From: Geosiphon pyriformis
Lineage: Eukaryota; Glomeromycota; Glomeromycetes; Archaeosporales; Geosiphonaceae
DNA length: 64,000 bases
NCBI GenBank assembly: GCA_016748015.1
Contig: JAAOMT010000772.1
Location: 3,541 to 67,540, forward strand
Reading direction: 5' to 3'
The position numbers and the translations under genes are program-made. Below, piece after piece: positions 57,484-64,000 of the stretch; the first letter of the stretch is position 1, and each line of letters starts with the position of its first letter. The notes under the pieces were generated by a model that was not told the DNA's origin, did not search any database, and worked only from the letters and a program-made list of their open reading frames with translations.

Positions 57484-57860
57484 GAGGAAACATACCAGTT
57501 AATTTCACAGAGGAAGACAACCAGATAGAATTTATCAATACCGACATTATCATCTCTATTCCCTCATACCAACAATACATCCTCAAGGTGAATCGAAAGA
57601 TCCAAGATCAAGTCCTGTTATTTGAAGCCAGTCCCAAAATCTGTTTCCTAACCAATGTTGCTAATCTATACCTACCAGCCAAAGCCTATAAACACTTCAA
57701 AATTCCCATCCACAACCTGACAGAAGATGTCATTGAAATCCCTAGAGAGACCCTCATCAGTTTCATATCCACAAATATTCAGAATCTTGAAAAACCTCAG
57801 TCTATTCCAGATTTTACATAATTATTCTTATTCTGTGACATTACCTTACAAGTATGGAAT
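57484..57860 (+). pseudogene. Element C linker upstream of RT
   Basis: The open frame continues from the dUTPase: GNIPVNFTEEDNQIEFINTD, then YILKVNRKIQDQVLLFEASP, FLTNVANLYLPAKAYKHFKI and PIHNLTEDVIEIPRETLISF. Two beta-strand-rich halves with a xNLTEDxIEIPRxTLI pattern match the strand usually found upstream of RT in Ty3-like Pol. It ends near 57821. Confidence 0.55.
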
Positions 57861-59430
57861 TTGCCAAAAAAAAATTACTTGTTCACACCAGAAGAGATCA
57901 ATAAATTGAATTTAGGAAATTTAAGTACCCTGCAACAAATACAACTCAAAGTCCTTCTGAATCAGTATGCCGATGTCTTTGCCAGTAAAAATAAGTTTGA
58001 ACACACCAACATTGTGAAGCATCAGATTGATACGGGAGATACTCAACTGATTAAGCAACAAGCTTACCATGTACCCCCATCTGGCGATAACCTAATTAAG
58101 CAAGAAGTGCAACGGATGCTTGATAATGGCCTAATCAAAAAATTGTTAAGCCCTTGGTCCTCGCCAGTAGTCTTGGTTACCAAGAAAAATGGAAAAGTGC
58201 AATTCTGCATAGATTATTGAAAACTAAATAGCATCACACAAGGAGATAGTTATCCCACTCCCCTCATCCAGGAAATTCTGGACAATCTAGGGAAAAAGAA
58301 ATGGTTTTTGTTATTAGATTTAGCAAGTGGTTACTGACAAGTTAAAATGGATCCCAAAGACAAAAGAAAAACAGCATTTACTACTCGAGACAGAAACTTC
58401 AAGTTTAATATAATGCCTTTTGGACTTTATAATGCTCCTGCCACGTTTCAATGCCTGATGGATGTAGTATACAAAGGAATCCTTTGGAAATCAGTAGTAG
58501 TCTACCTAAATGACACAAACATGTTTTCCAAAACATTTGAAGACCATCTGTTCTACCTGCAACAAGTCTTCGAATGCCTTTATAGTGCTGGATTGAAACT
58601 CAATCCTGAGAAGTGCTTTTTTGGAAAAACCAAGTTAAAATTCTTAGGACATGTAATCGACAAAAATGGAGTTAAACCTGATTCAAATAAAGTACAAAAA
58701 GTCAAGGATTTTCCAGCCCCAATCAACCTCAAAGAATTATGAAGATTTTTAGGATTGGCAGGATATTATCATTGATTTGTCAAAAATTTCTCAAACATTG
58801 CAAAACCACTCCATCAATTGTTGTCCAAATACGTACTATACTTGTGGAAAAAAAATTAACAGAAAGCATTCGACTATCTCAAACAGCGATTGATCACATT
58901 CCCAATCCTGATTTATCCAGATTTCACTAAACAGTTCATTGTCACTACAGATGCCTCAAAAAATGCTCTAGGAGCAGTCTTATTACAGATAGGACTAGAC
59001 AATAGAGAACACTCAGTTGCCTACACTAGTTGCAGCACTAGCTCAGCAGAAAAAAATTACAGCACAACAGATCTGGAATGTTTCGCCATTTATTGGGCCA
59101 TACAAACTTAGAAACATTACCTCAGTCAACCATTTGACCTATATACCGACCACAAAAGACTTATTTGGTTACTCAACAATCCACAACTAGAAGAAAAATA
59201 TGTGAGATGGAGTACTTATCTGCAACAATTCCCACTCAAAGTTCATTACAAGAAAAGATCCAAGAACACCAATGCTAACAGTTTATTAAGAATGCCACAA
59301 ACTTAATCCCAGACCCATGAACACACTTACTTATTAACGACTATATCAGTACCTATCGACATTACATTTCAAGGAGATATTATCTTAACAGGAACAGAGT
59401 ATCATATGAAAACAAGCCCGAAATTATTTT
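57861..59430 (+). pseudogene. Element C reverse transcriptase and RNase H
   Basis: RT blocks: LKVLLNQYADVFASKNKF (57950), KQQAYHVPPSGDNLIKQEVQ (58050), SPWSSPVVLVTKKNGKVQFC (58150), then IDY followed by TGA (58218) where DYRKLN is expected. Motif A reads LLLDLASGY followed by TGA (58335). Motif B is FNIMPFGLYNAPATFQCLMD (58407). Motif C is VVVYLNDTN near 58497, with Asn where the first Asp of YLDD should be. FFGKTKLKFLGHVIDKNGVK follows. RNase H: FTKQFIVTTDASKNALGAVL (58926), SSAEKNYSTTDLECFAI (59041) and LYTDHKRLIWLL (59140). All these lie in the frame of Gag. A frameshift occurs between about 59400 and 59434, before the integrase. Confidence 0.8.
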
Positions 59431-59433
59431 ATT

Positions 59434-60097
59434 CAAGACAACCAACTATATCGACGAGAATGCTGAAACCACCCCAACCCACAACAACTAATCAAGTACA
59501 ATGAAAGAGAAACTATACTATATAGCGTGCACTCAGATCCGACTGCAAGACACTTTAACAAAGACACTACCCTCGAAAAAACACTAAACTTATACTATTG
59601 GCCAATAATGTACAAAGACATTTTCAAATACATACTCAATTGTGACACATGCCAGCAAAGAGGAGAAGCAAGATCAACAGAACCACTTCGACCCATTCTA
59701 GTTGGAAATCCATTTGATAGAATCGGGATCAATTTGGTTGGACCTTTTTCAATTACATTCCAAGGAAATCGTTATATCACTGTAGCTGTAGACTATCTTA
59801 CAAAATAGCCAGAAGCCAGAGCAATTCAAGTGGCCAATGCCAAAACAGTCGCCGAATTTGTGCATCAAGATCTAATTTGCCAACATAGATGTCTAAAAGA
59901 ATTATTATCTGATCAGAGAACACACTTTGTTAATAATACATTGACTGAACTAAGCCAACAGTTTGGAATAAAGAGACTCTTATTGTCACTATACCACCCA
60001 CAAACAAACGGACTAGTAGAACGATTTAACAGAACACTATATAAAGCACTAGCAAAAATAAGTCATGAAAACAAACAAGAATGGGACTTATTCATAC
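59434..60097 (+). pseudogene. Element C integrase, cut by element A2
   Basis: The zinc domain starts HSDPTARHFNKDTTLEKTLN with NCDTCQQRG (59527 on). GINLVGPFSITFQGNRYITV follows near 59725, with Asn at the first DD35E position. A TAG (59806) stands where the WPEAR block has Trp. LLSDQRTHFVNNTLTEL near 59904 keeps the second Asp, and NGLVERFNRTLYKALA near 60008 keeps the Glu. The reading stops after WDLFIL because LTR A begins at 60098. The rest of the integrase and the 3' LTR must lie beyond element A2. Confidence 0.8.
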
Positions 60098-60562
60098 TGT
60101 TACCAGTAGAATTTTAGCTATTAATTAGCATGAAATTACCCTTATAATTCCTATAATTCATTAGTATATTAATATCATTTCAAATTATCATTTATTATCT
60201 AATCAATTATCACATATCACGATTCAATTAAAATAATTTAATTAGTATAACAGAAAGTAAGATAATCAAATTACACAATACCCTGAACTTTGTAACATTC
60301 AAAAATTTGCTGAAATTTACAGAAATTTGCCAAAATTTATAAGAAATTTGCCGAAATTTACAGAAATTTGCCGAAATTATGAATAGTTCACCCAAATTAA
60401 TTAATAGTTCAGCAAAATAACTTGTAGTTCATCAAAATGTATCTTTAGTTCGCCGAAATTTGAGCAAAGAAAAAAAGTGCAAGTTCATAAACTAGTACTA
60501 CAACAAGTTATATAAAAGAAGAGCTTTTCTCTTCTGGAAAATATATCTTACTTTAGATTTAT
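60098..60562 (+). repeat. Partial 5' LTR of element A2
   Basis: Collinear with the reverse complement of the solo LTR at 51682-51240, to which it is closer than to the A1 LTRs (TGTTACCAG start, TTTAGCATGAAATTA-like block, CATACAATACCC-like block, and repeated GAAATTTGCCRAAATTT words near 60310-60370). It stops about half way at the adapter. Confidence 0.8.
60509..60518 (+). promoter_or_regulatory. TATA box of LTR A
   Basis: TATATAAAAG is conserved in all four family-A LTRs as TATAAAAG, followed by AGAGCTTTTCTCTTC, a likely start region of the transcript. It is the best core-promoter candidate in the window. Confidence 0.6.
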
Positions 60563-60565
60563 CTA

Positions 60566-60584
60566 AGATGTGTATAAGAGACAG
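60566..60584. other. Tn5/Nextera mosaic end, sequencing adapter
   Basis: AGATGTGTATAAGAGACAG is present without mismatch. It is the 19-bp mosaic end used by hyperactive Tn5 in library preparation. Its translation gives the well-known spurious MCIRDR start, seen here at 60568. Left of it is LTR A, right of it is gag of the same family, but about 0.9 kb of expected sequence is missing between them. It is an artefact, not part of the genome. Confidence 0.95.
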
Positions 60585-61760
60585 GTCTAAATACTCTTTT
60601 GACTTTGAATCAGAGACAGAAACAAGCAACAAAAACAAACAAAGATTGAAGCAATACTCAAGAACCACTCCAAACACTCCAACACTACAAAAGACAACTG
60701 CCAAACACTTGCAAACACCTAAACAAGGAACCAGTGTCAAATTACTACTTTCTATTACACCATTTCCAATTTCACTTGTTCAACTACAAACACCAAGTTT
60801 ACCACTTAGCCATTTCTCCAGACCAGAAGATTTTCAGTCACTTAAAAATCCTACTCAACAGCAGGAACCAATATCAACAAGTGCCAATATCATTGATTAC
60901 TTACAGGAAAACGAAAGTAATCACTCAGAAAGCTTAGAAAGTGAAGAAACTGAATCAGAACCAGAAGAAATTACAGAAAATGAAGAAGAAATGACAACTG
61001 TTTATATTGCAAAAATCCCAGAATTCACTGGTGAAGACAATGATATCAGTCTTCAAGAATGGCTTGACAAGGTTCAAAAAGCAGGAGATGCAAATGGTTG
61101 GATTGCAGCAAGAATGCTCAAAGCAATTCCTTACTTTCTCCAAGGAACAGCAGGAGAATGGTTTGAAAATTTAGAAGAACCATTTGAAAACTGGCAAGCA
61201 TTCAAAGATGCTTTTCTACAACAATTTACCAACAACAATATTTCTATTACTTTCAGAAACCACTTTTACAATATCAAACAAGAAACATCTGAATCTGTTA
61301 TGACCTATCTTGGAAGATTTAACAAACTTCTCAGACAAATCTGACAATTGGAAACCAATGACTACTATTCTGATGCTCAAATTCTGGATCAGTTTATAGC
61401 AGGGTTAAAAGACAAACTGATTAAGAAAGTCTGTTCACATGTTCCAGCAGACTTAGCAACTGCTATTAGACATGCAAAGAGCTATGAAATGGCAATGGAA
61501 GAAGCAAATCACATCAAGCTTGTAAATCTTGCAATTGGAGAAACCAGCTCAGCAGCTGAAAAAAAGATAGACCAACTCACAAGGAAAGTTGAAAGCTATT
61601 TTACAAACCAATAACAACAGCAGCAACAACCACAAAGATATCAACTACTACAACGATGCAACCAAAACAATTTTGGATTACCATCCAACAACCAATCTCA
61701 AAATTGTCATTATTGTGGAATTCCAGGACACTAGAAACGAGATTGTAGAAAATTACAAAG
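60585..61760 (+). pseudogene. Element A2 Gag (N-terminus lost at the adapter)
   Basis: The frame from 60585 reads SKYSFDFESETETSNKNKQR, then a Ser/Thr/Pro-rich stretch and an acidic stretch (ESLESEETESEPEEITENEE). The capsid region follows from VYIAKIPEFTGEDNDISLQE to WLDKVQKAGDANGW, AIPYFLQGTAGEWFENLEEP and FLQQFTNNNISITFRNHFYN. A TGA at 61342 (A1 reads His, A2 likely Arg) and a TAA at 61612 interrupt it. The CCHC knuckle NCHYCGIPGH.KRDC lies at about 61687-61749, with a TAG inside. An ATG at 60568 is inside the adapter and is not a start. The N-terminal domain present in A1 at 49467-49160 is absent here only because of the false join. Confidence 0.75.
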
Positions 61761-62166
61761 AGACCAACAAAACAGGAGTAATTAACGTTACTCTTTACTA
61801 CAACAATCTTATTACCAATCTCCACCACCAACCTATTATTTACCAAGACCACAAAATCAAAACTACTATCCACCAGCTCCACAATCAATACAGCAACAAT
61901 ATCAGCAACTTTTATCAATTCAGCCATATCAGACACCACTCACTCAACAATATCAAGTATCAGCAAGAAGATTGGTTTAACATAACCAATTCACACCCCA
62001 AAATCAATTGCAGAATAACCACAATAGAATCAATCCAAATAACCAGTTGGTTCCCTGAAATTCGGGTCAGCAAAGACCCAATCACTATCACACTCAATTC
62101 AGTTATCTTACAATACCAGAGGAATCGGATTTTCAACAAATTGCACTTTCTGAAAATGAAGTTGCA

Positions 62167-62640
62167 GTGCTAAGATCAAATCCTTCCAACCACACCATTC
62201 TACCAGCTCAAATTGCCCAAAATGCTAATCTGTCAGATATATTTCCATTTGAATTTGAAGCAAATGAATTACCATTTCTGCTTAGTAATGCAGCAGTCAA
62301 TGAACAAAAAGCAATTACTGCTATGTACACAGAAACTATAGTAGAAAGAAAACCCATTCACTTAATCTTAGATAGTGAATCAGCTAGAAGTATCATCACT
62401 TACCAGCTGATACAACAATTCAAACCAAACGTAGACAGACCAGCTCAAACAGTTATTGTCACAGCTGATGGTATAAAAAAGACTCCATTAGAAGAAATTG
62501 ATGATTTCCCTTTTTCAATTGATGGAATCACCATTCCAGTTAAAATTCTTGTTATGGATGCACCCCAATATCAAGCTCTAGTCAGAAATGATTGGCTTTT
62601 CAAGGCCAATGCAAACCTGAACTGGGAAACTTAAGAACTT
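62167..62640 (+). pseudogene. Element A2 aspartic protease
   Basis: The frame 62167-62634 contains ILPAQIAQNANLSDIFPFEF, then KPIHLILDSESARSIITYQL near 62357, with DSE instead of DSG at the active site. VIVTADGIKKTPLEEIDDFP and VLVMDAPQYQALVRNDWL-like KILVMDAPQYQALVRNDWLF follow. It ends at a TAA (62632) where A1 has CAG. The Gly-to-Glu change in the catalytic loop probably kills the protease. Confidence 0.75.
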
Positions 62641-62699
62641 AAAATCTTATACCAAGGACAATATACCATAGTACCTGCAACCTGTGGTACCTTTAACAA

Positions 62700-63560
62700 A
62701 CGATTAGAAAAAGCTCCAGTATTTGAATTTGAAGAGAAGAAAGAAATGCCACTTATTAAAATCTACATGGCTCTTGGATCAACATCCAATTGGGCTGAAG
62801 AAACTGAACAAGAGATTTTTGAAGAATCAAGAGGATAAAAGAAAGTTAGATATTCTACACCAGAACCATGAAAACAATCACCCTATATTCCACTCAAATG
62901 CAAAGATTGCAACAAAAAACTTTTATCAATAAGAGCATGTATTTCTTCAGAAGAGGAATATAAAACTTGTACCTATTACTTTTGCAAAACATGCCATAGA
63001 GAACGATTTGGATTTCCAAAAAGAAGTGGAAAATGGGACAACACACCTTGCCTTACATGTGAAGAAATGCTACCAGAAGAATGCAATTGGATTGATGTAG
63101 CAATGAGAAGAGGAGTATGTGATCAAACCTGTCAATATGCTCTATCAATTTCGGAAAAAGTCAGAAAAGGAACACTATTTGATGCAGCATACAACAGTGC
63201 TTTCAATAAACTTTACCACTACCCTCATGATGCTGAAATGATTTTTGACTTAGCAATGGCATTGATCAATAGAGCCACCCAAGAAGATGTCCACCAAATA
63301 AAAGAAACTGAATATATTGAGTATACCATGGAATTAGCTGGATTTGATTATAAAGATGAAGTAGAAACCTACCACCAAATTACAAGCCACACATATCCGA
63401 CCAAAGAAGCTCAAATTCAATGATTAGAGCAAATGAACATTCAATTGTGTGAAGAATGTGTTATGCCTTGTGATGACCAATGGTGTTTAGAATGTTATGC
63501 TCTTAGCATTCCTCTGCCAGATGAGAATGATGAAAATAAAATCGAATTTGGAGTATTTGA
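62700..63560 (+). pseudogene. Element A2 zinc-ribbon block of Pol
   Basis: Cys pairs in order: LKCKDCNKKLLSIRAC (about 62897), YYFCKTCHRERFGFPKRSGK, DNTPCLTCEEMLPEECNWID (63041), RRGVCDQTCQYALS (63110), then after a TGA at 63421 LCEECVMPCDDQWCLECYAL (about 63448-63507). The open piece 63067-63423 holds the helical middle FDAAYNSAFNKLYHYPHDAE. Stops are at 62836, 62869 and 63421. At 62701 this copy has CGA where A1 has TGA (47034-47036), and at 62869 it has TGA where A1 has CGA (46866-46868). Confidence 0.75.
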
Positions 63561-63665
63561 ACTAGTAGAAGAACTACCAACCACTCCCATCTATCTTCTT
63601 GAAAAGCAACCACCTTTACAACTTAAATATTTTGACAACCATGGCCAAGAAATCAGACCAGAAAA

Positions 63666-64000
63666 AGCACACGAAATTGATGCTGGATATAACCTAAGAT
63701 ACCCAAGAAAAGATACTTTGATTCTCCAACCAAAGTCTTTGACAAAAATCAATCTCAAAATTGCTCTTGAAATTCCACCAGGAGCAATGGTTCAAATTGC
63801 CTCCAGATCATCATTGGCAAGCAAAGGAATCAATATTAGAGGAGGAGTTATAGATGCAGGATATACTGGAGACATTACCATCATGTTACAGAATGAGACA
63901 AACAAACTATTTAAAATTGAACATGCTGAAAAAATTGCTCAAGCAATTTACTTATCTTTAATCAACATTTCGGGTTTACAATCAGTAAACAACAAAAAAC
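63666..64000 (+). other. dUTPase domain of element A2 (runs off the window)
   Basis: Motif 1 is AHEIDAGYNLRYP (63666), motif 2 is ASRSSLASKGINIRGG (about 63804), motif 3 is VIDAGYTGDITIMLQN, and motif 4 is EHAEKIAQAIYLS. The window ends before motif 5. In contrast to the other three copies, motifs 1 to 4 are in one open frame without a stop (the frame is open from 63424 to the end), with all key Asp and Gly residues in motifs 2-4 present, so it is the best-preserved copy. Confidence 0.85.

Larger units (their letters stand above)
52375..60097 (+). mobile_element. Ty3-like element C, 3' end beyond a nested insertion
   Basis: The 5' LTR is 52375-53457 and the internal region runs from 53458 to 60097, where element A2 interrupts the integrase. 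It is inserted in LTR B2. Gag-Pol stays in one frame from 53520 to about 59400 despite many stops, then the integrase is in the next frame. GC and CpG content are the highest of the three Ty3-like families, so it is the youngest or least mutated by C-to-T change. The 3' LTR is outside the window. Confidence 0.85.
60098..64000 (+). mobile_element. Ty3-like element A2 (partial, false join inside)
   Basis: A plus-strand family-A element inserted in the integrase gene of element C. It starts TGTTACC at 60098, like the sense start of the A1 LTR. The LTR is followed only to about 60562, where a Tn5 mosaic end joins it to gag codons for SKYSFDFESETET. The second half of the LTR, the primer-binding site and the N-terminal Gag domain are missing compared with A1. 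From 60585 the Gag-Pol frame runs in one phase to the window end. It runs off the window within the dUTPase. Confidence 0.8.

Noticed and set aside
60568-61344. A 258-codon protein starting MCIRDR
   Set aside because: The first six residues are the translated Tn5 mosaic end. The rest is gag of element A2, so the start is an artefact.
1-64000. A mitochondrial or plasmid origin of the AT-rich DNA
   Set aside because: Nuclear-type LINEs, LTR elements with target duplications and a hAT relic fill the window, and no mitochondrial gene is seen.

Overview
The window is very AT-rich eukaryotic DNA and consists almost entirely of transposable elements in all states of decay. Only one stretch (about 3.0-3.8 kb) looks like a host gene. 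The organism is most likely a fungus, and I favour an arbuscular-mycorrhizal lineage (Glomeromycotina). The reasons are the base composition, the style of the LINE with separate ORF1 and APE-RT-RNase H ORF2, and the Ty3-like elements that carry a dUTPase. This is inference from family resemblance; no host marker gene is present. I found no tRNA, rRNA or CRISPR array.

Layout. 1-3.0 kb is AT-rich with a diverged direct repeat. 3018-3785 is a possible membrane-anchored host protein. 3.8-7.9 kb is AT-rich with an old LTR remnant. About 7.89-11.25 kb is a ruined hAT DNA transposon with inverted ends and an internal 113-bp tandem repeat. 11.71-13.26 kb is a 5'-truncated LINE with a 9-bp target duplication, followed by an older LINE tail. 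14.98-21.55 kb is a full-length 6.5-kb LINE with a perfect 15-bp target duplication. Its ORF2 keeps one frame over 1,560 codons but carries 17 stops. 22.83-23.85 kb is a truncated LINE beside a tandem copy of its own empty site. 24.6-30.9 kb is an old reverse-strand LINE holding a solo LTR and a 1.47-kb inversion.

30.9-64 kb is a nest of Ty3-like LTR retrotransposons of three related families, here called A, B and C. Element B1 (30904-51738) sits in ORF1 of the old LINE. Its 3' LTR was later hit by a full element A1 (40664-50477, minus strand) and by a solo LTR of family A (50700-51682). A second family-B LTR (51755-52374) was hit by element C (52375 onward, plus strand). The integrase gene of element C was then hit by a second family-A element, A2 (60098-64000, running off the window).

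All three families share one plan: Gag with an extra N-terminal domain, a CCHC knuckle, an aspartic protease with the LILDS motif, a block of CxxC zinc-ribbon pairs, a trimeric-type dUTPase, a beta-rich linker, reverse transcriptase, RNase H and integrase. Families A and B also have a short ORF3 after the integrase. The zinc-ribbon/dUTPase insert and ORF3 are the most interesting biology here.

Two cautions. A perfect 19-bp Tn5/Nextera mosaic end lies at 60566-60584, inside A2, exactly where about half of an LTR and the start of gag are missing; this is a library artefact and a false join. Every element is broken mainly by transition-type stops (CGA, CAG, CAA or TGG turned into stops) with few frameshifts, so decay by C-to-T change on both strands dominates.
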